From Paludibacter sp. (GTDB lineage Bacteria > Bacteroidota > Bacteroidia > Bacteroidales > Paludibacteraceae): 64,000 bases of DNA. A program made the position numbers and the translations under genes. The notes under the pieces were generated by a model, which saw only the letters and a program-made list of their open reading frames with translations, was not told the DNA's origin and did not search any database. Where the stretch lies: positions 1 to 64,000 of the forward strand of contig JARLGX010000005.1 of assembly GCA_031292575.1 (NCBI GenBank), written 5' to 3'. Positions 27,469 to 36,700 of this stretch are shown here, piece by piece; position 1 is the first letter of the stretch, and the number at the start of each line of letters is the position of its first letter.

Positions 27469-28455
27469 ATGAGCATTCAAATGAATATTATAGAAACTAT
27501 AAAACAACCGATTATTCAGGAAATGCAATTGTTTAAAAAAACATTTGCAGAAGCACTCAAAACGGACAATCCCATGCTTGAAACCGTTCATGAGTATGTG
27601 CTTCAAAAAAGCGGAAAACAATTACGCCCCATGTTGGTATTATTATCTGCCAAGTTGTGTGGTGAAGTAAACCAGACCACAATTGATGGAGCACTTTCGC
27701 TGGAATTGCTCCATACAGCCAGTTTAATTCACGATGATGTTGTTGATGATACCCTGGAACGACGCGGAAAACCATCGATAAATGCTCGCTGGACAAATAA
27801 AATAGCAATACTTTCAGGCGATTATATCTTATCAAAAGCATTAGTTTGTGCTACAAAAACCGATAACTTGTCTATACTAAAATCGATTGCCAATATTGGG
27901 ATGCAACTTTCTGATGGTGAATTATTGCAATTAGTCAATGTTCATCTTTCTGCGGTGTCAGAAGAAAATTATTTTACGATTATACGAAAAAAAACAGCAT
28001 TATTATTTTCAACATGCTCCGAAGTTGGCGGACTATCTGTAAATGCCGCTGAAAAATCATTAACTCATTTGCGCAATTTTGGGGAATATCTGGGTATTTG
28101 TTTTCAAATAAAAGATGATATTTTCGATTATACTGAAAATATATCTATCGGAAAACCTACTGCCAATGATGTGAGGGATGGGAAAGTAACTTTACCACTT
28201 ATTTTTGCGCTTCAAAATTCTTCCGTTGAAAGCAGAAATAAAGTTATTGATATAATTGACAGAAAGGATTTCAGCTCCGAAAACATTCAATCTATTACCC
28301 GATTTACACACGAAAATGGTGGAGTAGATTATGCTACTAAACAAATGTTGGCATTCAAAAACAAAGCCATCGAAGAACTCAATGGCTTTGCTGATAGCGA
28401 TGTGAGGAAGTCGCTTATTTTGTGTGCGGAATACGCGGCATCGCGAGAAAATTAA
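27469..28455 (+). CDS. Polyprenyl diphosphate synthase (trans-isoprenyl)
   Basis: It adds isopentenyl diphosphate units to an allylic primer to make the chain used for menaquinone or undecaprenyl-type carriers; product length cannot be read. The 328-aa protein has the first Asp-rich motif DDVVDD in LIHDDVVDDTLERRGKPS. The second is KDDIFDY in CFQIKDDIFDYTENISIGKP. GKQLRPMLVLLSA lies near the start. The upstream ATG at 27442 is excluded by the -7 box. ATG 27481 (MNIIETIKQPI) matches homologue starts equally well. Confidence 0.92.
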   Translation: MSIQMNIIETIKQPIIQEMQLFKKTFAEALKTDNPMLETVHEYVLQKSGKQLRPMLVLLSAKLCGEVNQTTIDGALSLELLHTASLIHDDVVDDTLERRGKPSINARWTNKIAILSGDYILSKALVCATKTDNLSILKSIANIGMQLSDGELLQLVNVHLSAVSEENYFTIIRKKTALLFSTCSEVGGLSVNAAEKSLTHLRNFGEYLGICFQIKDDIFDYTENISIGKPTANDVRDGKVTLPLIFALQNSSVESRNKVIDIIDRKDFSSENIQSITRFTHENGGVDYATKQMLAFKNKAIEELNGFADSDVRKSLILCAEYAASREN

Positions 28456-28465
28456 ATCTGATGAA

Positions 28466-29344
28466 TTAGAAGTATTTCACTTCTTTTCCCTCGATGGAGC
28501 TTAGTAAATTATTAGCCAACCTGCTTGCCCCAAAGCGGAACATGGTATTATTCAACCATTCGTTTCCCAAAACGGTTTTTACAATTGTGTAATGTTTCAC
28601 TGCATCTTCGGTGGTAACGATTCCACCGGCAGGTTTGTAACTTATTTTCAGATTGTTTTTTTCATTCCATGCCTTTATAGCCTGACACATCACGTAAGTA
28701 GCTTCGAGTGTAGCTGCTACCGGAATTTTACCTGTTGATGTTTTAATAAAGTTGGCTCCTGCAGCCATTGCTAAAATAGAAGCTTTCATAATGTTTGAGG
28801 CTGATTTCAAGGCACCTGTTTCCAGAATTACTTTCAAATGTGCAGCCCTGCATGATGCTTTAATTTCAGAGAGTTCTTCAAAAACTTCTTCATAATTTTC
28901 TTCAAGAAATTTGCCGATTGAAATAACAACATCAATTTCAGTTGCACCTTCCATTACACACATAGCTGTTTCGGCAACTTTTACTTCGATAAAAGTTTGT
29001 GAAGCGGGGAACCCTGCCGATACAGCTGCTATTTCGATCTTCTCAGTTAAATGTTCTTTGACTACAGGAACTAAAGCCGGATAAACGCAGATAGCTGCCA
29101 CATTAGATAAATGTGGAAATGCTGCTTTGAATCCATTAACTTTCTCTACCATTGAAATAATTTCGGCATGCGTATCGGATCCGTTCAACGAAGTTAAATC
29201 TATCTGATTCAGACATTGTTTGTAGACTTCTTTATTGTCATTTTCGGCATAATGTGCTGACAGTATTTTATCTACGTCTTGTTTTACTTCTTCGTCGTTC
29301 AAGTTGCAATTATATTGCTTAAAAAGATCATCAAATTTGCTCAT
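28466..29344 (-). CDS. deoC: Deoxyribose-phosphate aldolase
   Basis: DeoC cleaves 2-deoxyribose 5-phosphate to glyceraldehyde 3-phosphate and acetaldehyde in deoxynucleoside breakdown. The 292-aa protein is a TIM barrel with VAAICVYPALVP, ATEIDVVISIGKF, LKVILETGAL, the Schiff-base Lys in ANFIKTSTGK and YKPAGGI. It is longer than E. coli DeoC because of an N-terminal extension of about 50 residues. It lies 96 bases after the MazG-like gene on the same strand and may share a transcript with it. Confidence 0.94.
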   Translation of the reverse strand: MSKFDDLFKQYNCNLNDEEVKQDVDKILSAHYAENDNKEVYKQCLNQIDLTSLNGSDTHAEIISMVEKVNGFKAAFPHLSNVAAICVYPALVPVVKEHLTEKIEIAAVSAGFPASQTFIEVKVAETAMCVMEGATEIDVVISIGKFLEENYEEVFEELSEIKASCRAAHLKVILETGALKSASNIMKASILAMAAGANFIKTSTGKIPVAATLEATYVMCQAIKAWNEKNNLKISYKPAGGIVTTEDAVKHYTIVKTVLGNEWLNNTMFRFGASRLANNLLSSIEGKEVKYF

Positions 29345-29440
29345 GTTTTTTTGAGTTAATTGGTTGAAAATGTTGAATAGTTGATTGGTTGGAAAATGGG
29401 AAAATCAGATGTAGAAATATAAACTACCAGCAATGTACCA

Positions 29441-29767
29441 TTAGCTAAGTTTCTCATTATCCAAATGCCGCGTTTTGTCCCGTTCTGTTTTCTTTTGAAT
29501 GTTTTTTTCGAATGCTTCGGTGAGGTTTACTCCTGTTTGATTGGCCATGCAAATCAAAACCCAAAGTACGTCGGCCATTTCATCTGCCAGGTTTGATTCT
29601 AAGTCTGATTTTTTGAAAGATTGATCGCCATAAGTTCGTGAAATGATTCGTGCCAACTCACCAACTTCTTCTGTAAGAATAGCCATGTTGGTCAATTCGC
29701 CAAAGTACCGCACTCCGTAGGTTTTAATCCATTGGTCGACTTGTTTCTGAGCCTCTTCAAGTGTCAT
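29441..29767 (-). CDS. MazG-like nucleotide pyrophosphohydrolase
   Basis: The 108-aa single-domain protein has the MazG/all-alpha NTP-pyrophosphatase pattern with metal-binding acidic residues: MAILTEEVGELARIISR (ExxE) and ESNLADEMADVLWVLICMAN (ExxD). It probably hydrolyses non-canonical or deoxy-NTPs to the monophosphate. Its start codon directly abuts the psd stop codon, so the two are translationally linked. Confidence 0.88.
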   Translation of the reverse strand: MTLEEAQKQVDQWIKTYGVRYFGELTNMAILTEEVGELARIISRTYGDQSFKKSDLESNLADEMADVLWVLICMANQTGVNLTEAFEKNIQKKTERDKTRHLDNEKLS

Positions 29768-30442
29768 TTAATCTTCGTTTAAACGGGCAATTATAGTTTC
29801 GTTTCCGGTGGTGGAATCACCTACTTTTACAAAAATTTCAGTGTCAAGCGGAAAGTAAATATCAACCCGCGAACCAAATTTGATAAAACCGATGTGTTCG
29901 TTTAAATGACACTTTTTCCCCGGATGTGCATAAGTTACAATACGTCTGGCTAATGCACCTGCAATTTGACGTACCAAAATTTGAGTTTTTCCTTCCGATT
30001 CAATAACCACAGTTGAACGTTCGTTTTCATGACTTGATTTTGGTAAAAATGCCGCCATGTGCCGTCCGCTGTGATGAACCGATTTAATGATTGTTCCTTT
30101 TACAGGATACCAATTGGCATGTACATTGAAAACCGACATAAAAATAGAAACCTGAATGCGCTTGTCGCCAAAATACTCCAATTCATCAGTTGGCTCAACC
30201 ACCACGATGGTTCCGTCAGCCGGTGCCACAATCAAACTTGGGTCATCAATGTAAACTTTCCGGGGTGGATTGCGAAAGAAATAGGCAAAGAAGAACAAAA
30301 GTAAAGCCGAAATAACAATGTTTATAATGGGTAAAACTCCGAAAGTAAAATGAGTGTAAATATAAAGGTTCATGAACAATAATATTAAAACAAGGGTGCC
30401 CAATATTAATCTTCCTTCTTTATGAATTCTTACGTATCTCAT
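29768..30442 (-). CDS. psd: Phosphatidylserine decarboxylase family protein
   Basis: Psd converts phosphatidylserine to phosphatidylethanolamine. The 224-aa protein belongs to the short type, with two N-terminal membrane segments (ILGTLVLILLFMNLYIY and INIVISALLLFFFAYFF). The core contains PADGTIVVVEP, FMSVFNVHANWYP, AHPGKKCHLNEHIGFIKFG and the self-cleavage Gly-Ser in KFGSRVDIYFPL, whose Ser becomes the pyruvoyl group. An exact -7 box on the minus strand (30530-30523, TACTTTTG) lies upstream. It heads a psd-mazG-deoC gene row. Confidence 0.92.
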   Translation of the reverse strand: MRYVRIHKEGRLILGTLVLILLFMNLYIYTHFTFGVLPIINIVISALLLFFFAYFFRNPPRKVYIDDPSLIVAPADGTIVVVEPTDELEYFGDKRIQVSIFMSVFNVHANWYPVKGTIIKSVHHSGRHMAAFLPKSSHENERSTVVIESEGKTQILVRQIAGALARRIVTYAHPGKKCHLNEHIGFIKFGSRVDIYFPLDTEIFVKVGDSTTGNETIIARLNED

Positions 30443-30522
30443 CTGTTTTATTGTTTTTTTTGGGTATTGCTTATCAAATAAATTTAAAATATCCCACGAC
30501 AGGTTTTAGTTTAAATCAGAAA

Positions 30523-30530
30523 CAAAAGTA
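30523..30530 (-). promoter_or_regulatory. -7 box of the psd gene row
   Basis: On the minus strand it reads TACTTTTG, an exact TAnnTTTG match, 81 bases before the psd start codon. Confidence 0.55.
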
Positions 30531-30591
30531 TAGAAAAAGAATCAGTGATGCAAGGGAGTGAAACAAACTTTTCTAATCCGGCAGAATTGAT

Positions 30592-30599
30592 TAACTTTG
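30592..30599 (+). promoter_or_regulatory. -7 box of purB
   Basis: TAACTTTG, an exact match, 61 bases before ATG 30660. It overlaps the first codon of the longer frame at 30597, which is therefore not the start. Confidence 0.6.
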
Positions 30600-30659
30600 C
30601 ACCTCAAATTAAAGTCAATGCCGGTTCTGAAAATTCCGGAAACCACAAAAACATTTTGT

Positions 30660-32003
30660 ATGAATTTATCCTTACTTACAGCTATTTCGCCGGTTGATGG
30701 CCGCTATCGTTCCAAAACTGAAAAGTATGCTGCTTATTTCTCGGAATATGCCCTGATGCGCTATCGTGTGTTGGTGGAAGTTGAGTATTTTATTGCCTTG
30801 TGCGAAATTCCACTGAAACAACTGGAGCAGGTACAGGTTTCTATATTTCCAAAACTAAGAGCATTGTACAATGAATTCTCTGAAGCTGATGCTTTGAAAA
30901 TTAAAGAAATAGAAGCGATTACAAACCATGATGTAAAAGCAATAGAGTATTTTATCAAAGAAAAATTTGATTCACTTGGTTTGCAAGCTTTCAAAGAATT
31001 TATTCATTTTGGATTAACCTCACAAGATATTAACAATACCGCTGTTCCGCTTTCGATAAAAGACGCTTTGAAGGATGTATATTTCCCCGAAATTGAAACC
31101 CTTTTGCAGGAGTTAAATCATAGGGTTGACGAATGGCGTGATGTTTCCATGTTAGCCAAAACACATGGGCAACCTGCCTCACCAACCCGATTGGGAAAAG
31201 AAATAATGGTTTTTGTGAATCGCTTAAACCAGCAAATATCAGTTTTAAAACAAACACCTAATTCAGCAAAATTTGGTGGAGCTACAGGCAATTATAATGC
31301 TCATGCAGTGGCCTATCCATCTATCGACTGGAAAAATTTCGGAAATCAGTTCGTGAGCAATAAACTTGGTTTGGATCGCGAACAATGGACAACCCAAATT
31401 TCCAATTACGACAATCTTGCCGCCCAATTTGATGCGATGAAACGTGTTAATACTGTTTTAATCGATTTTTGCCGTGATATTTGGACTTATGTTTCGATGG
31501 AGTATTTCAAACAACGGATTAAAGCGGGCGAAGTTGGTTCGTCGGCCATGCCGCACAAAGTCAATCCGATTGATTTTGAAAATGCTGAAGGAAATCTGGC
31601 TATTGCCAACGCTTCATTTGAATTTTTAGCAGGGAAATTGCCCGTTTCACGTTTGCAGCGCGATTTAACCGACAGTACAGTACTTCGAAACGTGGGCGTA
31701 CCATTTGCCCACACCATGATTGCCACACAAAGTATTCTGAAAGGAATAAGCAAATTGCTTTTGAACGAAACAGCCATTTACCGCGATTTGGATAATACCT
31801 GGGCGGTGGTTGCCGAAGGAATTCAAACAATACTTCGTCGCGAATCTTATCCGGCACCTTATGAAGCTTTGAAGGCCCTAACCCGTACAAACGAAGGAAT
31901 TACAGAAAAATCAATACGCGATTTTATTGAGACATTAAATGTAAGCCAATCAATTAAAGAAGAGCTAAAACGAATTACTCCAAGGAATTATACTGGAGTT
32001 TAA
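30660..32003 (+). CDS. purB: Adenylosuccinate lyase
   Basis: PurB removes fumarate from SAICAR and from adenylosuccinate in purine synthesis. The 447-aa protein has the lyase-1 core with HFGLTSQDINNTA, LAKTHGQPASPTRLGKE and the signature SSAMPHKVNPIDFENAEGN. Normal homologues begin MNLSLLTAISPVDGRY, which fits ATG 30660. The in-frame ATG 30597 lies on the promoter and is rejected. Length is typical of the family's longer (E. coli) type. Confidence 0.96.
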   Translation: MNLSLLTAISPVDGRYRSKTEKYAAYFSEYALMRYRVLVEVEYFIALCEIPLKQLEQVQVSIFPKLRALYNEFSEADALKIKEIEAITNHDVKAIEYFIKEKFDSLGLQAFKEFIHFGLTSQDINNTAVPLSIKDALKDVYFPEIETLLQELNHRVDEWRDVSMLAKTHGQPASPTRLGKEIMVFVNRLNQQISVLKQTPNSAKFGGATGNYNAHAVAYPSIDWKNFGNQFVSNKLGLDREQWTTQISNYDNLAAQFDAMKRVNTVLIDFCRDIWTYVSMEYFKQRIKAGEVGSSAMPHKVNPIDFENAEGNLAIANASFEFLAGKLPVSRLQRDLTDSTVLRNVGVPFAHTMIATQSILKGISKLLLNETAIYRDLDNTWAVVAEGIQTILRRESYPAPYEALKALTRTNEGITEKSIRDFIETLNVSQSIKEELKRITPRNYTGV

Positions 32004-32040
32004 TAAAAGTGTATGGTGTAAAATAGAACAAACCCCATTA

Positions 32041-32100
32041 CGCTTTACACCTTACACTTTACACTTTCACCTTTACACTTTCACCTTTACACTTAATAAA
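32041..32100 (+). repeat. 14-bp tandem repeat before the ABC exporter gene
   Basis: CACTTTCACCTTTA occurs at 32062-32075 and 32076-32089 and starts again at 32090. Degenerate TTTACAC/CTTACAC copies lie before it from 32042. It ends just before ATG 32103, so it forms the leader of that gene. Confidence 0.7.
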
Positions 32101-32102
32101 GA

Positions 32103-33941
32103 ATGTTCAAATTTATAGATCTTTTAAAGCGGTTTATCCCGCCATATAAAAAATACGTTTTCTTAAGTTTGCTGTTTAATCTGACATCTACGGTTTTCAG
32201 TTTATTCTCATTTGCAGCCATTATTCCTGTTTTACAAATCTTATTTGGTTTGCAAAAAGTAGATAAGGTCTACCTTGCCTGGTCGTGGAGCGATGGGTAT
32301 AAAGAAATTATCATCGCGCTGAAAAATAATCTTTTCTACTTGGTTGAGCAAACCATCCAATCCATTGGCCCGAGTGCAGCACTTTTATATTTAGGGCTGT
32401 TTTTGGTTATAATGACAGCGTTAAAAGTAGGTACATCGTACATGGGTTCTTATTTCATGATTCCAATCAGAACAGGAGTTTTGCGTGATTTAAGACGTGA
32501 TTTATATAAAAAGATTATCAGTTTACCGATAGGTTTTTTTACCGACGAGCGTAAAGGTGATATCATGTCGCGCATGACGGGTGACGTAACAGAGGTTGAA
32601 GCTTCCATTATGAGTTCGTTGGATTTGGTATTCAAAAATCCGATTATGATTCTCATTTATTTGGGAGTAATGTTCAGCATGAGTTGGCAATTGACCATTT
32701 TTGTACTAATACTTTTGCCTGTGAGTGGATGGTTTATCGGGAGAATAGGGAAATCATTGAAACGGCGTTCTACCATGGGGCAGGAACAAACAGGCGAACT
32801 TCTTTCGCAAATTGAAGAAACGCTGGGAGGGCTGCGGGTGGTAAAGGCTTTCAATGCTGAACATAAACTGGAAGCCCGTTTCGCCATTTTGAATGAGAAA
32901 CTGCGTAAAACATTTAATCGTTTGGATCGCCGATATAATTTGGCTCATCCGGTAAGCGAATTGCTTGGTACGGTTGTCATTGCCATTTTGCTCTGGTTTG
33001 GTGGAGTGCTTATTTTAGGGAATAAAAGTAGTATCGGTGCTGCCGAGTTTATATATTATATTGTTATTTTTTATAGCATTATTGCTCCGGCAAAAGACTT
33101 GTCGAGGGCTACATACAGCATTCAAAAAGGAATGGCTTCGCTCGAACGTGTTGATAAAATCCTGCAAAGCGAAAATACGTTGGTCGACCCCGAAAATCCA
33201 AAAAAAATACAGCCGTTTTCGGATAAAATTGAGTTCCGTAATTTAAGCTTCAAGTACCAAACCGATTGGGTGTTGAAAGACATTAACCTGGTGGTTCCGA
33301 AAGGGAAAACAGTGGCATTGGTCGGTCAATCAGGTTCCGGAAAATCTACGTTGGTAGATTTACTCCCTCGTTATTACGATCCGGTGAAAGGTGAAATTTT
33401 GATGGACGGAGTGAATATAAAAGACTTTAGAACACGCGATATCCGCTCCCAAATGGGGAATGTGAATCAGGAGGCTATTCTGTTTAACGATACTTTTTTC
33501 AATAATATCTCTTTTGGTGTGGAGAATGCCACGTTGGAACAAGTGATTGAAGCTGCAAAAATAGCCAATGCCCACGATTTTATTTCGGCTACTGAAAACG
33601 GTTACGAATCGACCATTGGCGACCGTGGCAGCAAACTTTCGGGCGGGCAACGGCAGCGTGTAAGCATTGCCCGTGCTATTCTGAAAAACCCGCCAATACT
33701 TATTCTCGACGAAGCTACTTCGGCACTCGATACCGAATCGGAAAAAATGGTGCAGGAAGCACTCGAAAAATTGATGCTTAACCGCACTACGCTGGTGGTG
33801 GCTCATCGCCTGTCAACCATAAAACGAGCCGATGAAATCTGTGTGATGAACGAAGGCAAAATTGTGGAACGTGGCAAGCACGATGAACTTATTGCACTCG
33901 ATGGCTATTATAAACGCTTGTGCGATATGCAGTCGTTTTAA
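32103..33941 (+). CDS. ABC exporter, MsbA-like (fused membrane and ATPase domains)
   Basis: The 612-aa half-transporter has six membrane helices in the first 340 residues and an ATPase domain after that. Walker A GQSGSGKST is at 408-416, the signature LSGGQRQRVSIARA starts at 512, and Walker B with D-loop reads ILILDEATSALDTES. The H-loop is VVAHRLS. It works as a homodimer in the inner membrane. MsbA relatives flip lipid A or other lipids, but a drug or lipid exporter cannot be told apart here. A strong terminator follows at 34046. Confidence 0.92.
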   Translation: MFKFIDLLKRFIPPYKKYVFLSLLFNLTSTVFSLFSFAAIIPVLQILFGLQKVDKVYLAWSWSDGYKEIIIALKNNLFYLVEQTIQSIGPSAALLYLGLFLVIMTALKVGTSYMGSYFMIPIRTGVLRDLRRDLYKKIISLPIGFFTDERKGDIMSRMTGDVTEVEASIMSSLDLVFKNPIMILIYLGVMFSMSWQLTIFVLILLPVSGWFIGRIGKSLKRRSTMGQEQTGELLSQIEETLGGLRVVKAFNAEHKLEARFAILNEKLRKTFNRLDRRYNLAHPVSELLGTVVIAILLWFGGVLILGNKSSIGAAEFIYYIVIFYSIIAPAKDLSRATYSIQKGMASLERVDKILQSENTLVDPENPKKIQPFSDKIEFRNLSFKYQTDWVLKDINLVVPKGKTVALVGQSGSGKSTLVDLLPRYYDPVKGEILMDGVNIKDFRTRDIRSQMGNVNQEAILFNDTFFNNISFGVENATLEQVIEAAKIANAHDFISATENGYESTIGDRGSKLSGGQRQRVSIARAILKNPPILILDEATSALDTESEKMVQEALEKLMLNRTTLVVAHRLSTIKRADEICVMNEGKIVERGKHDELIALDGYYKRLCDMQSF

Positions 33942-33964
33942 CCTGAGGTTAGAAGAACCGAAAA

Positions 33965-33983
33965 TAACGTAAGCTCGATATAA
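33965..33983 (+). repeat. 19-bp direct repeat, copy 1
   Basis: TAACGTAAGCTCGATATAA. A second copy with two changes lies at 34366-34384 in the same orientation, 401 bases away. The copies could be ends or flanks of a lost small mobile element. Confidence 0.55.
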
Positions 33984-34045
33984 AAACAAAGGGAAGTTGT
34001 TTACATTTCCTTGTCTTGAACTTATGCTAAATAATTATTATTAGC

Positions 34046-34075
34046 AGGCTCCACGATTTCAATATCGTGGAGCCT
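34046..34075 (+). terminator. Rho-independent terminator after the ABC exporter gene
   Basis: AGGCTCCACGAT (34046-34057) and ATCGTGGAGCCT (34064-34075) form a perfect 12-bp stem with a 6-base loop. TTTTACCTTT follows immediately. Confidence 0.9.
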
Positions 34076-34365
34076 TTTTACCTTTACATGTTGACAATTC
34101 AAAGTTTCTAACTTGCATAATCTCTATTTTTCTAAAAAACTATCGAAATTCGCATTGACTTATACTTTTCAATTTTACACTAATTCTTTATACCCTCCTG
34201 CTCAGAAAATGCCCTTTTTGGGGTGTCCAATGACGTCCAAAAATGGGATGTCCAAAAATAATCGATTCCGGTTTTTTAATTTACTAATTATTAGTATATT
34301 AAAAATTCACGCGTTCTAATTTATTTTGGCTTGTTTTCTGGTTCTTTAAACTATCATTCTTAATT

Positions 34366-34384
34366 TAACGTGAGTTCGATATAA
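34366..34384 (+). repeat. 19-bp direct repeat, copy 2
   Basis: TAACGTGAGTTCGATATAA; 17 of 19 bases match the copy at 33965-33983. Confidence 0.55.
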
Positions 34385-34578
34385 GCAAGCTCCTATGAAT
34401 CAACTGAATTTCATTTTAAAATCCTGAAAGGTGGGATGTCAAAAATCTGATTTAAACAAATAGTTTTTCCCTTGCTCCTTTTTGTTCGGTGCTACGCACC
34501 TTATAATTATCATTTTTTTTATAATTCTACCAATGGTTCGCAACAACGTTGCTATTAGGTGCATAGCACCATACTATT

Positions 34579-34666
34579 CCGTAGTTGAAGCTAAAAGAAA
34601 AGTTCCTGCTTTTCATAGTATATTTCAGTATGCAAAGCAAAGCCTTGCTTCTAACCGAAACCAAGC
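34579..34666 (-). repeat. Dispersed structured repeat, copy 2
   Basis: About 88 bp that match 10954-11040 in inverted orientation. The two GGTGC-N3-GCACC hairpins lie directly to its left. No coding sense. Confidence 0.75.
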
Positions 34667-34704
34667 CAGACCGCCGAACTTATAACCACAATCTATGCTC
34701 AACC

Positions 34705-35001
34705 GGGGAATACAGTTCAACCCACGCTTCGCTCAGATTTGAACTAGCCAATGACTACAAACTTGGACGAAGTAGGGTCAACACCCTTAATGAATTCTAC
34801 AATTTTCTTTGAGTCCAAGAATTCTTGATACCCTAAAATCTTTTTAAATTTCCACGGCATAATTTTAAATGTTTTTTTATTCTTGTTGATACTGATTTTC
34901 TAGTTTTACTGTCTCCTCTTCCTCCTCCAAGTCTATTCAATGCACCAATGGGCTTAGTTCAAGTCTGAGCGAAGCGGGGAATACGGTTCAACCCACGCTT
35001 C
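34705..35001. repeat. Pair of 26-bp repeats with inverted flanks
   Basis: Bases 34705-34730 and 34976-35001 agree at 25 of 26 positions (GGGGAATAC, then R, then GTTCAACCCACGCTTC). The 20 bases to the right of the first copy's core (34726-34745) are the inverse of the 20 bases to the left of the second (34956-34975), with one mismatch. The second copy can therefore fold on itself (GAAGCG against CGCTTC). Confidence 0.65.
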
Positions 35002-35053
35002 CTTGCTGGGTCGTTCCGACCACAGGAAGCATAAGTATTAGCGGCTGGGTTTT

Positions 35054-36538
35054 TCATTTAAATTTTTTCATGAAATCATCAATTTCTTTCTTTCGTTGGT
35101 CGCCCCAAAGTTTTATAGAATTGTTGAAATTATCAATGTTTTTAGTTAAGTCGTGAACAACTTCTTCATCGTTATTTTGGTTAAGTAGATAGGGATTGAT
35201 TTGTAGATTAATATATTTTAAATCTGTTTCGTTAACTCCTGTCCAGTCATAGTGGTATTGGATAGTGCAAATAGCAAAACCATATTTAGCTTGAAAAAAT
35301 AAAGCGAAAATTCCACCAGTCACTTGATATACATTTTTAGCCTTTACTGATAATCCAACAGTAAATATTTGATCGGAATAAATATTGATTTTATAGTCGT
35401 GGTCTGGTTTGGCTTGCTCATAAAGGTCGTCAATAATGGAAGATAGACCACCCCAAAATTTTGGATTTCTTTTTTGTCTTTGCTCTACTTCAAATAGACC
35501 ATTTACAGCATCTATGCCTTTTTCCTTTGATTTTTCTATTATTTTTTTGAATACTTTTTGTTGGTCAGAATAATCCATTTCGTTTAGAGGATTAGACTTA
35601 ATAACGTCTAAATCAATTGCTATTAGTTTCTCATTCAATGCATCAAAAGAATTTTTAATTATGATAGAATATTTCTCTTGAACTTTTTCCCTGTGGCTAG
35701 GAAGAAGACTTTCTTCAAAAGAAATTGTGCCAATTATGTCAATTTCTTTCTCGATTTCTTTTGTTGAGGATTTATCCATATTAGGTAACAATTGAGGTTT
35801 AGCTTTTTGCTGAATTACCGTTTCATCGAAAGAAAATACTTTGTAACCGGAGCTCCTGATTTCGCTTACTGGGATTTGTAGAAACTCGCTTTTCTCAATA
35901 ACTTTCTTTTTTATATAGTTATCAATTGCAAGAATTGTCAAAAAGCCATCTTCATCATAAAGTGTCAGTTTCTTTATTGCCTCAATTAGATAGAACGTAA
36001 AGTAACTATTCTTAATGTCATCACTTTGAATAGCTTTCTTTTTGCTTTCAGTTGCAAACATTAGGCAAAATTCAGTTGAGTTGTAATTTAGTCGTCTAAT
36101 TTCCTTTTCAGGATTATTAGATCCTTTAAAAAAAACATTCGACCCAGAATGACAAGCATCAATTAAAAGATATTGATTCTTGGGAGTTAATTTTAAAAAA
36201 TATCGGATAAGTATATCCTCTATGGTTAATTCAGTGTCATCTTCAAATAGAATCTTGGATTTCTGTTCATCATTATCATATTCTCCGTGTCCAGAAAAAT
36301 AGAAAAATAATAAATCTTGTTTAGGTCTGAATGATTTTTCTATTGCTGAGTATGCATTATCAATCTGTTGCTTGACAGGCATCTTACTATCTGTTACTTT
36401 GAAGATATTGTCTTTAATAAACCTACATTTAGTAATAAGTGTTTCCTCAAGGTCAACGACATCTTTCACACAATATGGTAATTCATTCCCATTGTAGTTG
36501 TCCATGCCAATTAATATCGCGAATCTAGTTTCGTTCAT
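35054..36538 (-). CDS. Caspase-like (peptidase C14) protein with unassigned C-terminal half
   Basis: The 494-aa protein begins with a caspase fold: FAILIGMDNY, the catalytic His84 in FYFSGHGEYD and Cys129 in LLIDACHSGSNVFF, both in the usual spacing. The caspase domain ends near residue 240. The remaining 250 residues have a Lys/Glu-rich helical segment followed by a domain (KINIYSDQIFTVGLSVKAKN and onwards) that I cannot assign. There is no signal peptide or membrane helix, so it is probably cytosolic. Bacterial caspases often serve in defence or programmed cell death, but no sensor or partner gene is adjacent. ATG 36538 is chosen as start. A -7 box (36708-36701) lies upstream. Confidence 0.85.
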   Translation of the reverse strand: MNETRFAILIGMDNYNGNELPYCVKDVVDLEETLITKCRFIKDNIFKVTDSKMPVKQQIDNAYSAIEKSFRPKQDLLFFYFSGHGEYDNDEQKSKILFEDDTELTIEDILIRYFLKLTPKNQYLLIDACHSGSNVFFKGSNNPEKEIRRLNYNSTEFCLMFATESKKKAIQSDDIKNSYFTFYLIEAIKKLTLYDEDGFLTILAIDNYIKKKVIEKSEFLQIPVSEIRSSGYKVFSFDETVIQQKAKPQLLPNMDKSSTKEIEKEIDIIGTISFEESLLPSHREKVQEKYSIIIKNSFDALNEKLIAIDLDVIKSNPLNEMDYSDQQKVFKKIIEKSKEKGIDAVNGLFEVEQRQKRNPKFWGGLSSIIDDLYEQAKPDHDYKINIYSDQIFTVGLSVKAKNVYQVTGGIFALFFQAKYGFAICTIQYHYDWTGVNETDLKYINLQINPYLLNQNNDEEVVHDLTKNIDNFNNSIKLWGDQRKKEIDDFMKKFK

Positions 36539-36636
36539 ATTTTTCTCAATTTTACATTTCACTTTCTTTCATTTCTAAACTTGCCCATAACACCCATATA
36601 TACCCTGTTTACTATTTTTATTCCTTTTTTTAGCTG

Positions 36637-36681
36637 GATATACCCAGTTAACTGGATATATATCGCATTTATGGGTATATC
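36637..36681. promoter_or_regulatory. Inverted repeat in the caspase gene leader
   Basis: GATATACCCA (36637-36646) and TGGGTATATC (36672-36681) are exact inverted copies. CTGGATATA occurs twice here as well (36635 and 36652). The repeats lie between the -7 box TAAGTTTG (minus strand, 36708-36701) and the start codon, so they could be an operator or an RNA hairpin. Confidence 0.55.
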
Positions 36682-36700
36682 ATTTATTTTTTTAACCCCA

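Larger units (their letters stand above)
33942..35053. other. 1.1-kb gene-poor, repeat-rich stretch
   Basis: No gene is supported. In order it holds: a 19-bp direct repeat (33965 and 34366), the terminator at 34046, and repeated GGGRTGTCCAA words near 34215-34255. Next are two GGTGC-N3-GCACC hairpins (34488-34500, 34558-34570) and copy 2 of the dispersed repeat (34579-34666). Last are two copies of a 26-bp repeat (34705, 34976). It looks like a landing site for small repeats, next to accessory genes. Confidence 0.65.

Noticed and set aside
34046-34075. Regulatory RNA at the strong hairpin after the ABC exporter gene
   Set aside because: Stem, loop and T-run are fully explained as an intrinsic terminator.
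34482-34812. Two overlapping short frames in the repeat-rich interval
   Set aside because: They consist of hairpins and dispersed repeat sequence.
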